Below, in pieces: positions 47,310 through 57,400 of a stretch of 64,000 nt of DNA. A program made the translations under genes and the position numbers. This stretch comes from Marinomonas sargassi (lineage in GTDB: Bacteria; Pseudomonadota; Gammaproteobacteria; Pseudomonadales; Marinomonadaceae): positions 496,001-560,000 of the forward strand of contig NZ_JAOVZB010000001.1 of NCBI RefSeq assembly GCF_025716875.1, in the 5' to 3' direction. Each line of letters starts with the position of its first letter. The first letter of the stretch is position 1. A model generated the notes under the pieces. The model ran no database searches. It was given only the letters and a program-made list of their open reading frames with translations, and was not told the origin of the DNA.

Positions 47310-48158
47310 TTATTTCTCCGCGTCCACTAAACCTTTTACAAACAGCTTTTGCATACCAACAACAACCGCTATCGGTGGCAGCATAGCCAACAAGGTAGTG
47401 ACCATTACTCGGTTCCATTCAACATCACCGTTATCTACGGATAACATTCGTTTAATACTCATTACCAAGGTGTAATAGGCGTCATCTGTGGTCACTATCA
47501 ATGGCCATAAATATTGGTTCCAGCCATAGATGAACATGATGACAAATAAGGCGGCGATGTTCGTTCTTGATAGCGGCAACAGAATATCGAAGAAGAATCG
47601 AATCGGGCCTGCACCATCGATGCGAGCCGCTTCAACTAGCTCACCGGGAATGCTCATAAAACATTGTCTAAATAAGAAAGTAGCTGTAGCGCTCGCAATC
47701 AAAGGCAAGGTTAAGCCAGCGTAGCTGTTCAACATATTGAGATTCGCTACAACCTCGTAAGTAGGCACAATACGCACCTCAACAGGCAACATAAGAGTGA
47801 TAAAAATCACCCAGAAACATAGGTGTCGAAAAGGAAAACGAAAGTAAACAATGGCATAGGCAGACAACAGTGAAATCAGAATTTTTCCAATCGTGATACC
47901 CAGAGCCATAATCAGAGAATTCAGCATCATGTACCACACAGGCACATCAACACCACTGCCAGCATTATCAAACAGCACACTGCCCCAGTTTTGCAAAGCT
48001 TGATCACCAAACCAAAGCGGTATGTGCCCAGCTCCAAAAGCCGAAGTCGGATGAGTCGATGCCACCAAGGCAACCCAAACGGGCAAAGCCACAAGCGCAA
48101 TGCCAAATAACAAGGAAAGATGGCTTACAAAGGTCAGCCAAGGACGATTTTCTATCAT
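47310..48158 (-). CDS. ugpE: sn-glycerol-3-phosphate ABC transporter permease UgpE
   Basis: Permease subunit, 282 aa with six membrane segments. EAA loop near residues 185-205: [25 protein letters not shown]. The C-terminus matches UgpE. Start overlaps the ugpA stop by one base (48158). It forms the channel with UgpA, energised by UgpC. Confidence 0.92.
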   Translation of the reverse strand: MIENRPWLTFVSHLSLLFGIALVALPVWVALVASTHPTSAFGAGHIPLWFGDQALQNWGSVLFDNAGSGVDVPVWYMMLNSLIMALGITIGKILISLLSAYAIVYFRFPFRHLCFWVIFITLMLPVEVRIVPTYEVVANLNMLNSYAGLTLPLIASATATFLFRQCFMSIPGELVEAARIDGAGPIRFFFDILLPLSRTNIAALFVIMFIYGWNQYLWPLIVTTDDAYYTLVMSIKRMLSVDNGDVEWNRVMVTTLLAMLPPIAVVVGMQKLFVKGLVDAEK

Positions 48159-49033
48159 TAGTATTCCACCTTGCGTTCAATGTAGCGAAACTGAATCACC
48201 GTCATAATGCCAACTAAAAACATAAGCACCACGGATTGAGCGGCAGAACCACCAAGGTCTAGACCAATAAAACCATCACTAAACACTTTATAAACCATGG
48301 TTGCTGTACTTACACCGGGGCCACCTTGTGTTGTTGCATCGATAACACCGAACGTGTCGAAGAAGGCATACACCAGATTCACCACAAGTAAGAAAAAAGT
48401 AGTGGGTGATAACAATGGAAAAACAATGGTCCAAAAGCGTTTAAAGGGAGTGGCACCATCAATTGACGCCGCCTCAATTAGTGAACGAGGGACGGCTTGG
48501 AGGCCTGCTAGAAAGAATAAGAAGTTGTAGCTAATTTGTTTCCATGTGGCGGAAATCACGACCAAAATCATAGCTTGATCGCCATTCAAATAATGATCCC
48601 AATTCACTCCTAGATATTTCAACCAGAGCGCAACAGGTCCCATGCTTGGGTCAAATAAAATCCACCACAATACCCCAGCCAATACCGGAGCGACGGCATA
48701 AGGCCAAATAAGCATAGTTTGATAGGCAAGCTTGCCGTGTATTACCCTGTCGGCCATCACAGCTAACCAGAGAGCAATCGATAATCCTAAAAACGCCACT
48801 GAAAAACTAAACACTAAAGTGACTAACATGGATTCGTAATAAATAGGGTCACTAAATAAACTAATAAAATTGTCTAGTCCAATGAAGGTTCGACTCAAGC
48901 CAAAAGGGTCTTCTTGGTAAAATGCTTGTTCAAATGCTTGTTCAGCTGGCCACAAAAAAAAGATAAAAGTGATCACCAGTTGCGGCAATAGCAGTAAATA
49001 AGGCAGCTTTTTATGGGGAAAATACACAGACAT
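48158..49033 (-). CDS. ugpA: sn-glycerol-3-phosphate ABC transporter permease UgpA
   Basis: Permease subunit, 291 aa with six membrane segments. Features: [19 protein letters not shown] at the N-terminus, [13 protein letters not shown], and EAA loop [25 protein letters not shown]. Preceded by a hairpin that separates it from ugpB. Order ugpB-A-E-C-Q equals that of E. coli. Confidence 0.92.
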   Translation of the reverse strand: MSVYFPHKKLPYLLLLPQLVITFIFFLWPAEQAFEQAFYQEDPFGLSRTFIGLDNFISLFSDPIYYESMLVTLVFSFSVAFLGLSIALWLAVMADRVIHGKLAYQTMLIWPYAVAPVLAGVLWWILFDPSMGPVALWLKYLGVNWDHYLNGDQAMILVVISATWKQISYNFLFFLAGLQAVPRSLIEAASIDGATPFKRFWTIVFPLLSPTTFFLLVVNLVYAFFDTFGVIDATTQGGPGVSTATMVYKVFSDGFIGLDLGGSAAQSVVLMFLVGIMTVIQFRYIERKVEY

Positions 49034-49064
49034 TTAGAGGTATTCCTCGCAGTACTTTAAGACA

Positions 49065-49096
49065 AAAGCCCTTACCCAATAAGGGGTAAGGGCTTT
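49065..49096 (-). terminator. Intra-operon hairpin between ugpB and ugpA
   Basis: Perfect 13 bp stem AAAGCCCTTACCC/GGGTAAGGGCTTT with a six-base loop, about 17 bp after the ugpB stop. T tail is short (TTTTG on the minus strand). Confidence 0.72.
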
Positions 49097-49112
49097 AGGG
49101 AGCTAATTACTA

Positions 49113-50411
49113 TTAATTCGCTTTTTCGAATTTACGTAATAAAGCATTACCGCGCTTAACTGCAGAATCTAAAGCTTCTTGTGCTGTTGTTTGACCACTC
49201 CACACACCTTCTAATGACTCATTAATAATGTCACGAATTTGCACGAAGTTACCCAAACGAAGACCCTTAGAGTTTGCAGTTGGTGTCGTAGAGGTCATTT
49301 GAATAACACCTGTTTCCGTACCTAGGTTTTTCTCATAATAGCCTTGGCCTTTTGTTAAACCATAAGCGGCGTGAGTAATAGGTAGGTAGCCAGAGAACTG
49401 ATGCCAATCTGCTTGCACATCTGCGCGAGATAAGAAGCTTAAGAAGGACGCAACACCACGGTACTCTTCTTCAGAATGGCCTTTTAGAACCCACAAAGAA
49501 GCGCCACCAATGATGGTGTTGTTTGGTTTTTCAATTTTACTTTCCCAGTAAGGTAGCTGAGATACACCAAAATCAAAGCTTGTATTGCGCTTCATACCTG
49601 CATAGCCAGCTGAAGAACCCATGTACATAGCGCATTCTTGGCTGTAGAACTTAGGTGCTGAATCACTACGACGACCCGCGTAGCTAAACACACCACTCTT
49701 CTGCCACTCACTCATTTTTTGGATGTGTGCAACTTGAGTTGGACCGTTAAATGCAAACTCAGTATTCATACCGCCAAAGCCATTTTCTTCTGTGGCAAAA
49801 GGCACATCGTGACGAGCACTAAAGTTTTCTAGCTGAATCCAAGACTGCCAAGAAGTGGTAAAACCACAGCTCACGCCATTTTTTAGTAACTTCTCAGAAA
49901 CTGTCTCCATTTGCTCCCACGTTGTTGGTGCAGAGCTAATACCCGCTTTAGCAAACAATTCTTTGTTATAGAAAAGCACTGGTGTAGAGCTATTGAATGG
50001 CATAGATAAAATATTGCCATCAACATCAGAGTAGTAACCTGTTACAGAGCTTAAATAATCAGATGCCTTAAACGGCTGTCCAAAGTCACTCATTAACTCA
50101 TACACTGGGTAGATAGCGCCTTTTGCAGCCATCATACTCGCCGTACCAACTTCAAAAACCTGAACAATGGCAGGTTGTTTTTTTGCACGGAAAGCCGCGA
50201 TTGCCGACGTCATTGTTTCCGTATAGTTACCTTTATAAACAGGCTTTACAGTATATGCGCCCTGTGACTCATTAAACGCTTGGGCGATTTCATTTACCTT
50301 TTCACCATTCGCTCCACCCATTGCATGCCACCATTCAACTTCCGTAGCAGCAAAACTTACACTGGCAATAGACATGCCGATAACAACTGACGCCAACTTG
50401 AAACTCTGCAT
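49113..50411 (-). CDS. ugpB: sn-glycerol-3-phosphate-binding periplasmic protein
   Basis: Receptor for glycerol-3-phosphate and glycerophosphodiesters, 432 aa. Signal peptide of about 21 residues (ending VSFA), then TEVEWWHAMGG and NGEKVNEIAQAFNESQ. Blocks KPVYKGNYTETMTSAIAAFRA, MPFNSSTPVLFYNKELF and AGFT-like CGFTTSWQSWIQLENFSA are typical of UgpB. First gene of the operon. The 197 bp upstream to the repeat contain no Pho box I could identify. Confidence 0.92.
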   Translation of the reverse strand: MQSFKLASVVIGMSIASVSFAATEVEWWHAMGGANGEKVNEIAQAFNESQGAYTVKPVYKGNYTETMTSAIAAFRAKKQPAIVQVFEVGTASMMAAKGAIYPVYELMSDFGQPFKASDYLSSVTGYYSDVDGNILSMPFNSSTPVLFYNKELFAKAGISSAPTTWEQMETVSEKLLKNGVSCGFTTSWQSWIQLENFSARHDVPFATEENGFGGMNTEFAFNGPTQVAHIQKMSEWQKSGVFSYAGRRSDSAPKFYSQECAMYMGSSAGYAGMKRNTSFDFGVSQLPYWESKIEKPNNTIIGGASLWVLKGHSEEEYRGVASFLSFLSRADVQADWHQFSGYLPITHAAYGLTKGQGYYEKNLGTETGVIQMTSTTPTANSKGLRLGNFVQIRDIINESLEGVWSGQTTAQEALDSAVKRGNALLRKFEKAN

Positions 50412-50608
50412 TTCCGTGCTCCTTGTAACTAAGATTCATTTAATAAAGAAAGCAGCAGTATAGGAGGGGAATATGTCACTTTTGTGTAGCAATTACTGCA
50501 TTAAAAAGACAAAGGAAAAGAGTGAGAAATAAAACATTTTTCAGTGAAGGTAAAGCTGAGCTTAATCATTGAGTTAGCGAAGGCGAAGGCTTTGGGGGGA
50601 GGCAAGAA

Positions 50609-50705
50609 CATAAATTTCAGACATAAAAAAACCCGCTAAAATAGCGGGTTTCTTTAATATGGTGCCCAGAGACGGAATCGAACCGCCGACACGAGGATTT
50701 TCAAT
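50609..50705. repeat. Direct repeat copy 1 (att-like, partial tRNA-Phe plus terminator)
   Basis: 97 bp matching 53086-53182 with one mismatch (A at 50621 against G at 53098). It contains the terminator hairpin and the 3' 46 bases of tRNA-Phe and stops inside the anticodon stem. The bases before it (50412-50608) hold no gene, only the ugpB promoter region. Confidence 0.9.
50660..50705 (-). pseudogene. Truncated tRNA-Phe copy (3' part)
   Basis: The last 46 bases of tRNA-Phe, from the anticodon loop to the CCA, identical to the intact gene. The 5' 30 bases are replaced by AT-rich DNA, so it cannot fold into a tRNA. It marks the far end of the island. Confidence 0.9.
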
Positions 50706-50840
50706 TTCTAATTTAAATCCATAAAACATAAATTTTTAATGCGTTATCTATTAAAATCAATAGGTTAATTTAATTTCACCTATAATTTACGCATAATACT
50801 TAATCATCGTGAAAAATTAAGAGTACAGGCCTTCATTAAA

Positions 50841-51194
50841 TCACATGAAACCAAAACGCTTCCGGACCTTTTTAGCTATTTCTGCGCGCTTAGTATGCTC
50901 GTCACATCTATTATGGAGGTCTTGATACTCACAAACAAGGTAACGTTTATCAGTCAATAGTGAGTATGTTTCCTTTTCACATTCTGCTCGATCTCGTACA
51001 CAAATATCCATTAATTCCGGTTCCATGTTAGATGAGTTGTTCCCTCCGATATCAACATAGCCCCATTTTCCGTCTTCAATCATTTTCTCCACTTCTTTTG
51101 AATGGAGGTAATGTTTGTGGACAAATGGCGCAGCACCTACCGTCGCTGCACCTAACAACGCACCTAAGAAGAAAATACTCAGCCCTTTTCTCAT
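50841..51194 (-). CDS. Unrecognised island protein with N-terminal membrane segment
   Basis: 117 aa, not recognised. Residues 1-22 (LSIFFLGALLGAATVGAAPF) form a signal or membrane anchor; the rest is charged and has four cysteines (DICVRDRAEC, LVCEYQ, HNRCDE) that could form disulfides in the periplasm. It ends 146 bp from the broken tRNA copy and lies 12 bp after the next gene, so the two are likely one transcript. Function unknown. Confidence 0.55.
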   Translation of the reverse strand: MRKGLSIFFLGALLGAATVGAAPFVHKHYLHSKEVEKMIEDGKWGYVDIGGNNSSNMEPELMDICVRDRAECEKETYSLLTDKRYLVCEYQDLHNRCDEHTKRAEIAKKVRKRFGFM

Positions 51195-51206
51195 TTTAGC
51201 CCACCT

Positions 51207-51530
51207 TTACTTTAAAATTGGCTCTAGCCATGCAATGATCGTTCGCGCACGTTGGATAGATGCATCACAGGTTGAGTTCTCGGCAATCTTTTTTGCTTCA
51301 TGTAAAGCCATCATAACGCCTGCTCTGGTAGCCTTCTGCTCTTCTCTAGTTATAAAATCTTCTTCATCATAGACCTCTGGTGATTCAACTTTTATGAAAG
51401 TATGAGGAGGCTCATGATAAAGACCTGTTACACGCTGTGGCATCCAATCATCGCCAATCACTAACTCAGCATCAAAGGGCACGCTGGCATCTAATTTTTT
51501 AAGCTTTACTAAGAACTCTGAAGTTTTCAT
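51207..51530 (-). CDS. Unrecognised small acidic island protein
   Basis: 107 aa with no signal or membrane segment, so cytoplasmic. The N-terminal half has alternating strands (FDAELVIGDDWMPQRVTGLYHE), the C-terminal half is helical (REEQKATRAGVMMALHEAKKI). Overall acidic. I know no family. It is followed by the membrane-anchored gene 12 bp downstream. Function unknown; could be an anti-restriction or regulatory protein, but nothing shows it. Confidence 0.52.
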   Translation of the reverse strand: MKTSEFLVKLKKLDASVPFDAELVIGDDWMPQRVTGLYHEPPHTFIKVESPEVYDEEDFITREEQKATRAGVMMALHEAKKIAENSTCDASIQRARTIIAWLEPILK

Positions 51531-51715
51531 AACTGCGCAATCCCCTTCTAAAAGAATTTTTAAAACTATAGCTACATTTAAAAACTTAATTGAATATATA
51601 TTTCAACACTTTAGAGTATCATATACCCAGATATTCTTTTGCAGTACGCAGTTTTCTGAAGCTCTACCCTCACATTAATTTAAGCTCATCAACACAATAT
51701 TCGGTGTTGCTGGTT

Positions 51716-52801
51716 TTACAGGTACGATAGCCCTTCTTTCTTGGGAGAACTTAGGCGTCCAGACATAACGTCACTCAAGAAGTTATATCCTTTCAATGTT
51801 ACTTTTGACCCCTTCATGAACCCTAGGTAGTTCATATCTTCAATGTACCTTCCATCTAAATCAACAGCATAACTATCAATTAAATCCATTACTTTTATTT
51901 GGTCTAAATCGAAAAAAGCTTCAGAAGAAATAAAGTTTGGAAGAAAACCTTCTATGTAAACAATCAAGTTAGACATTATTTTTTTTTCTTTATTTGTCAA
52001 AATACTGTATGAAGATTTATCTCTATTTTTTATATGCTCTAACTGATCTTCCTTTCTCCGAAGTTCATTAAAAACTGAATTCAACTCAGAATCTTTAGCT
52101 CTCAACTTTTTCTCATTTTCTTTTAAGCTAGCCAGTATACGGTTCTTCTCGTCGTCATGAATATTCGCTCTGGATATCAAGTCTTGGATAATTCCTTCCT
52201 GCTCAGATATCACCTGATCTTTCTCTTTTTTAACAGACTCAATTTCTTCTTTTTCTTTCTCAATTTCACCTTCTTTGCTCTCGATATCATCAACGACACG
52301 TCTATTGCTTTCATTTCTACCTTCACCACTATAAACATAATCACGGAAGGAGATATTACTGTCTTCAATGTTTTTCAAGCGCTCCCCAAACCCACTTTCA
52401 ATTTTTGCTAAAAGCTGAGCTATGTCTTTGGTGAATTTATTGGTGTTGTCATAGAAGGCATTACTGGTATCGGTGGCTTTGAAATAAAACAATGATGCTA
52501 GGCCCACTGAGAAGAAGCCAAGTAATAAAGACAATAAAGTGGGAAAATCAACGGTAAGTGCTATAGGGGTTTGAAACAGCTTTACGGAGAATACACCAAC
52601 TATGCTCAAGGTAGAAATAGCCTTTACCCAATCCCATAGTTTAGAGCCCCCTATACCCAACTTATCCTTTGTTTGTATTATCTCTTCTTGTTTATCCATC
52701 TTTCTATGCATTCCATCGGCGTTTGAAGTTGCTATTATCATCTTGCATTTGTCATCAAATGAAAACATTTTTACTAACTTATTTTTCTGATACCCAGTCA
52801 C
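51716..52801 (-). CDS. Unrecognised island protein: two membrane segments and a long coiled coil
   Basis: 361 aa in the longest frame (GTG start at 52801); an ATG 30 or 34 codons in (MHRKMDKQEEI) is a plausible true start. Two hydrophobic segments at about 59-78 and 84-108 form a hairpin in the membrane. They are followed by a charged coiled coil (about 115-275, rich in Glu and Lys) and a C-terminal globular part ending with VTLKGYNFLSDVM, which looks like a small winged-helix. No catalytic motif seen. AT-rich. Membrane plus coiled coil recalls phage-exclusion proteins; unproven. Confidence 0.6.
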   Translation of the reverse strand: MTGYQKNKLVKMFSFDDKCKMIIATSNADGMHRKMDKQEEIIQTKDKLGIGGSKLWDWVKAISTLSIVGVFSVKLFQTPIALTVDFPTLLSLLLGFFSVGLASLFYFKATDTSNAFYDNTNKFTKDIAQLLAKIESGFGERLKNIEDSNISFRDYVYSGEGRNESNRRVVDDIESKEGEIEKEKEEIESVKKEKDQVISEQEGIIQDLISRANIHDDEKNRILASLKENEKKLRAKDSELNSVFNELRRKEDQLEHIKNRDKSSYSILTNKEKKIMSNLIVYIEGFLPNFISSEAFFDLDQIKVMDLIDSYAVDLDGRYIEDMNYLGFMKGSKVTLKGYNFLSDVMSGRLSSPKKEGLSYL

Positions 52802-53085
52802 TTAAGAGTGTTAGAAAAAGCCAAAATTAAAGCGAGAAGCTCTTATTTAAGGGCAGACTTCCTCACTCACAGCTCACAATGACATCAATCGTGATGCCAA
52901 ACTAAAAAACCACGACCCAAATACAGCAAAATTGTTAGACTTTTGCTCACCTACCAACTTTTACTACACGACAGAAATATAACAACTACACACGGAATAA
53001 CGAAAAGCAATATTACAGAAAAGGAAAACAGCAGGAAGGAAACACAAGAAATCATTTATAAAACAATAACTTTAAATAAACCAAT

Positions 53086-53182
53086 CATAAATTTCAGGCA
53101 TAAAAAAACCCGCTAAAATAGCGGGTTTCTTTAATATGGTGCCCAGAGACGGAATCGAACCGCCGACACGAGGATTTTCAAT
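53086..53182. repeat. Direct repeat copy 2 (att-like, overlaps intact tRNA-Phe)
   Basis: Second copy of the 97 bp repeat; one mismatch to copy 1. It covers the terminator and the 3' 46 bases of the intact tRNA-Phe, and so keeps the tRNA functional after integration. Confidence 0.9.
53102..53127 (-). terminator. Terminator after tRNA-Phe
   Basis: Stem AACCCGCTA/TAGCGGGTT with a short loop followed by seven T on the minus strand; the same hairpin occurs at 50625-50650 in the other repeat. Confidence 0.85.
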
Positions 53183-53212
53183 CCTCTGCTCTACCGACTG
53201 AGCTATCTGGGC
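53137..53212 (-). tRNA. tRNA-Phe (GAA)
   Basis: 76 bases including an encoded CCA. It begins GCCCAGATAGCTCAG (acceptor stem and D arm), has an anticodon loop with GAA between a perfect GAGGATT/AATCCTC stem, and GGTTCGATTCC as the T arm; acceptor GCCCAGA pairs with TCTGGGC. It is the integration target of the adjacent island. Confidence 0.97.
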
Positions 53213-53343
53213 AAGTGGGGCGTATTATAGAGAAACGAATTTTATGGTCAACAGTTTTTTTAAAATTAATTTGTATAGGAATTAAAAACTTAGTTTATCT
53301 TGCAGTTCTGATATTATCGTTACTATATCAAGGGGATAAATCT

Positions 53344-53826
53344 ATGCTTCACATTGTACTTTACCAACCTGAAATTCCGCCGAACACGGGCAATGTTATT
53401 CGACTCTGTGCCAATACTGGCTACCATCTGCATTTGATCGAGCCACTTGGTTTTGATCTCGACGATAAGAAACTACGCCGTGCGGGTTTGGACTATCACG
53501 AGTTTACTAGCTTCAAGCGCTACCCTGACTTTCAAAGCTTCTTAGATCAAAACACTACCGAGACCATCTACGCTTTAACAACCAAGGGTTCCCATACACA
53601 CAGTGAAGCCAGCTTTAAACAGAATGATGTATTAGTATTTGGTCCTGAAACTCGGGGTTTACCAGACGACTTTATCCAAGCGCTTCCTTTAGCACAAAGG
53701 TTGCGCCTTCCTATGCAGCCAGACTCACGCAGTTTGAATTTATCTAATACTGTTGCTGTCATGGTGTATGAATCTTGGCGTCAGCTAGATTATAGGATTG
53801 AAGCAAGTGACATACAGGCAAAGTAA
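53344..53826 (+). CDS. trmL: tRNA (cytidine(34)-2'-O)-methyltransferase
   Basis: SPOUT methyltransferase that methylates the wobble base of leucine tRNAs. About 160 aa from [30 protein letters not shown] precedes the ATG. Knot motifs: [11 protein letters not shown] and [14 protein letters not shown] longer frame begins in the tRNA region and is not used. It is followed 9 bp later by the K+ channel gene. Confidence 0.93.
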   Translation: MLHIVLYQPEIPPNTGNVIRLCANTGYHLHLIEPLGFDLDDKKLRRAGLDYHEFTSFKRYPDFQSFLDQNTTETIYALTTKGSHTHSEASFKQNDVLVFGPETRGLPDDFIQALPLAQRLRLPMQPDSRSLNLSNTVAVMVYESWRQLDYRIEASDIQAK

Positions 53827-53835
53827 AGGTATCTG

Positions 53836-54948
53836 ATGAATTCATTAGGGTTACTTCTAAGGCGAAGCAAGAGTCGTCACCAGTTTCGTAAAAAAGTACA
53901 TATGCACAGCGTCAATGATTTAAGAAAGCGCTTCGCTTTATTAGCAGGAGTGATTGCTTTGCATAGTTTAGCCATGGTGTTCTTTGAGGACTTAAATTGG
54001 TGGCAAGCGTTTTGGCTTACCATGACCTCAGCCAGCACCACAGGCTACGGCGACATTTCCGCTGCCACCTTTTGGGGGCAGTTCTCAACCATTATTTTAA
54101 TTTACGGCATGGGTATTACCCTATTAGCGCAAATAGCCAGTGACTATGTAGAGTACAGGCTAGTAAAGAAAGAAATGCGCATCAAAGGACGTATAAAGTG
54201 GGACGATATGCAGAATCACATACTTATCATCAATACACCTAAGAACTTACCAGAGCGTTATTTAGAACTACTGACGAATCAAATTCATATTACTCCTGAG
54301 TTTGCCGATACACCGATTCAAATTTTAAGTGAGGCTTTTCCTGATGGCTTACCCGCTAAATTAAGAGCAAACGGAGTGGTTCATCATACTGGTAATGGTC
54401 TTAGCGACAGCGCTTTGCTATCTGCAGGCGTTGAAAGAGCAAAACACATTATTGTGCTTAGTCCAGACAGCCAAGATAGTCAGAGTGATAGCCTAGTATT
54501 TGATACGCTACATAGAATTAAGGCGCTAGGCTCGCCAGCCTTTGTCTTAGCTGAGGCCATTAATGATTCAAACCGAGCAAGGTTTCGATCTGTAGGTGCT
54601 AAAGCGGTTATTCGTCCAGTACGCGCTTATCCTGAAATGCTAGTGCGCTCGCTAATTGCACCGGGAACAGAGCAGGTACTCGAGAATCTTTTCCGCCATC
54701 AAGGTGACCATACCGTTCGCTTGGATATGGAGTTAAGTGGCGTCACTTGGGCGGAGATAGTCACCACCTTAATTCAGAACAATATAGGTACAGCTTTGGG
54801 CTATGTTCAGACCAATAACGAAATCGTTACGCACCCTTCCACAGGGACAAAGATCGACGCTAAAGGCTTAATCGTTTTAGTCAACGACGATGAGGCGCTG
54901 CCTTCTATAGCAAGCATAAATAGCTTTTTCACAAAGAAGAAAAAATAG
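53836..54948 (+). CDS. Potassium channel protein with RCK (TrkA-N-like) domain
   Basis: 370 aa. Pore module with two membrane segments (about 35-50 and 83-105) and a selectivity filter TTGYGDI between them. The C-terminal part (about 125-360) resembles the Rossmann RCK_N fold (HILIINTPKNLPE..., ERAKHIIVLSPDSQDSQSD) plus a C-lobe. Tetrameric channel presumably gated by cytosolic ligands. 9 bp after trmL. No Kch-specific regulator seen. Confidence 0.85.
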   Translation: MNSLGLLLRRSKSRHQFRKKVHMHSVNDLRKRFALLAGVIALHSLAMVFFEDLNWWQAFWLTMTSASTTGYGDISAATFWGQFSTIILIYGMGITLLAQIASDYVEYRLVKKEMRIKGRIKWDDMQNHILIINTPKNLPERYLELLTNQIHITPEFADTPIQILSEAFPDGLPAKLRANGVVHHTGNGLSDSALLSAGVERAKHIIVLSPDSQDSQSDSLVFDTLHRIKALGSPAFVLAEAINDSNRARFRSVGAKAVIRPVRAYPEMLVRSLIAPGTEQVLENLFRHQGDHTVRLDMELSGVTWAEIVTTLIQNNIGTALGYVQTNNEIVTHPSTGTKIDAKGLIVLVNDDEALPSIASINSFFTKKKK

Positions 54949-54968
54949 AAAGCAAATTCTAGGGTGCA

Positions 54969-55008
54969 AACCATCACCTTTTAAATGTATTTAGAAAAGG
55001 TGATGGTT
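54969..55008. terminator. Terminator after the K+ channel gene
   Basis: Fourteen-bp stem AACCATCACCTTTT/AAAAGGTGATGGTT with a 12-base loop, 20 bp after the stop. Confidence 0.65.
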
Positions 55009-55052
55009 GAATATTACAAAAGTGGGTAGTTCAGATAGTACGAGGCGATGAC

Positions 55053-55313
<261 letters not shown>

Positions 55314-55345
55314 CTAACAAACTTTTAACATTCAGAAGCCAGAAC

Positions 55346-55849
<504 letters not shown>

Positions 55850-55984
55850 TTAAAGGGTATCAAAGCGATTTAGGCGCAAGCCTAACCACTTCTACTGTTT
55901 AATGGAGGGCGAATCATATAGGAATACGCCCTTTTACTCAATTCACCAAACTGTATGGCGCCATTCAGCGTTTCAATACTGACT

Positions 55985-56527
55985 TTAAATACTATAGGGC
56001 ATTAATGCCTGCTTTAAGAAAGAAATCGCTAGGAAGATAAAGATAGGTGAAATATCTAACCCACCAAAGCTAGGAATAAAGCGTTGGCAAGTTTGATACA
56101 AAGGCGCTGTTACTTGCCTAACTAACATGGCACCGGGGTGATTAGCATCTGGTGCCACCCAACTTAGAATCACTGAGATTAACATGGCCCAGAAATACAG
56201 ATCCAACAAATGGTATAAGGTGCCAGCAATGGTATAAATAGCGTAACCTGCCGGTGGCAAGCTTGCGCCTTTGAGTAACACGACAAGACCAACAGTAACA
56301 AGCTGAACACCCAATGCTAAAACAAGCGAGGCTGTGTCCAAACGACCAATAGCTGGGATCACTTTTCGTAGTGGCAAAATCAAAGGGCTCGTTGCTTTAA
56401 CGACACCCTGACTAATTGGGTTGTAAAAATCCGCTCTACTAAGTTGTAAAACCAAACGTAATAGAACAATAAAAAGGTAAAGGTTACATATCACTTTTAC
56501 TAGAGTGTAAAAAGGATCGGACAACAT
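55985..56527 (-). CDS. yggT: YggT family membrane protein
   Basis: 180 aa with two YGGT repeats (each a pair of membrane segments around about 10-90 and 105-175). RADFYNPISQGVVKATSPLILPLRKVIP and then VRQVTAPLYQTCQRFIPSFGGLDISPI are the paired motifs. Conserved 3' neighbour of proC and yggS. May act in cell division or osmotic shock; not clear. Confidence 0.88.
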   Translation of the reverse strand: MLSDPFYTLVKVICNLYLFIVLLRLVLQLSRADFYNPISQGVVKATSPLILPLRKVIPAIGRLDTASLVLALGVQLVTVGLVVLLKGASLPPAGYAIYTIAGTLYHLLDLYFWAMLISVILSWVAPDANHPGAMLVRQVTAPLYQTCQRFIPSFGGLDISPIFIFLAISFLKQALMPYSI

Positions 56528-56545
56528 GGTTATAAATTCCTTGAA

Positions 56546-57364
56546 TTAGGCGGAAAAGTCTTTCGACATTTCTTTTGATCGGTCAACACAAGCTATCATG
56601 GCATCAGAAATAATTTTATCAATATCTGATGCTTCAAAAGAGATAAGTGCTCGTTCAGTTGTGCCATTTGGTGAAGTAATATTTTCACGCAAAAGATCAA
56701 CAGGATCATCAAGCTCTATTGCCATACGCGCCGCACCCAACATGGCATGGCTTGCCAATTTGCGGCTAGTTTCTTCATCAAGCCCCTGCTTTTTAGCTTC
56801 CTTCATCATAGCTTCGATAAAGCGGAAGAAATAAGCAGGCGCACTGCCAGATAAACTCGTCACCGTATGCATATGATCTTCACTATCCACCCACACTGAA
56901 CTGCCTACACTCGCAAAAAGTTGATCAACCCAGTCTCTCTGAACGTCGGTTGTCACCTCATTAGCAATCAGCCCTGTCATACCAGCACCCAACTGCGACG
57001 GCGTATTTGGCATACTACGAACCACGGCAGCAGGTTGTGCCAACCAATGAGATATAGCACTCAACTCAACACCAGCCGCTACAGAAATAAACAGTTGGTC
57101 GCCACGAACATGAGGAGCAAACTCTTCAATAACTGCCTTCATTTGAGCAGGCTTCACACATAACACCACAACATCGGCTTGCTCAACGGCCATGCCGTTA
57201 TCAGCTAGCATGCTAATACCGTATTGCTCACGATAGTATTCACGCTTCTCAGGTGTTCTTGATGTACCAATAATGCTCTCAGCAGAGTAGCCACTAGCAA
57301 TCATGCCGCTAAAGATAGCACGAGCCATATTTCCAACGCCGATAAAGGCAACTTTTGCTTCCAT
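56546..57364 (-). CDS. proC: Pyrroline-5-carboxylate reductase
   Basis: Last step of proline synthesis. About 272 aa from MEAKVAFIGVGNMARAIFSGM with an upstream AGG; a start 7 codons earlier has a good GGGA too and is also possible. Rossmann GVGNMA, then VKPAQM and C-terminal SPNGTTERALISFE. Followed by yggT 18 bp later. Confidence 0.92.
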   Translation of the reverse strand: MEAKVAFIGVGNMARAIFSGMIASGYSAESIIGTSRTPEKREYYREQYGISMLADNGMAVEQADVVVLCVKPAQMKAVIEEFAPHVRGDQLFISVAAGVELSAISHWLAQPAAVVRSMPNTPSQLGAGMTGLIANEVTTDVQRDWVDQLFASVGSSVWVDSEDHMHTVTSLSGSAPAYFFRFIEAMMKEAKKQGLDEETSRKLASHAMLGAARMAIELDDPVDLLRENITSPNGTTERALISFEASDIDKIISDAMIACVDRSKEMSKDFSA

Positions 57365-57400
57365 TGTTTGACCTATGTTATTCATCGTCTCGTCCCTTAT

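Larger units (their letters stand above)
50609..53182. mobile_element. Integrative-element remnant (genomic island) at tRNA-Phe
   Basis: A 2,380 bp insert (50706-53085) bounded by 97 bp direct repeats, one of them within the intact tRNA-Phe gene. This is the footprint of site-specific integration into a tRNA 3' end. The three genes inside are all on the minus strand, unrecognised and AT-rich. No integrase or excisionase gene is found, so the element is decayed or was moved in trans. The interval 50706-50840 is AT-rich without genes; 52802-53085 also shows no gene. Confidence 0.75.

Noticed and set aside
50412-50608. Pho box upstream of ugpB
   Set aside because: TGTCAC-like words occur but not the paired, correctly spaced repeats that PhoB needs.
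50660-50705. Second tRNA-Phe gene
   Set aside because: Only the 3' 46 bases are present; no D arm or 5' acceptor strand, so it cannot be functional.
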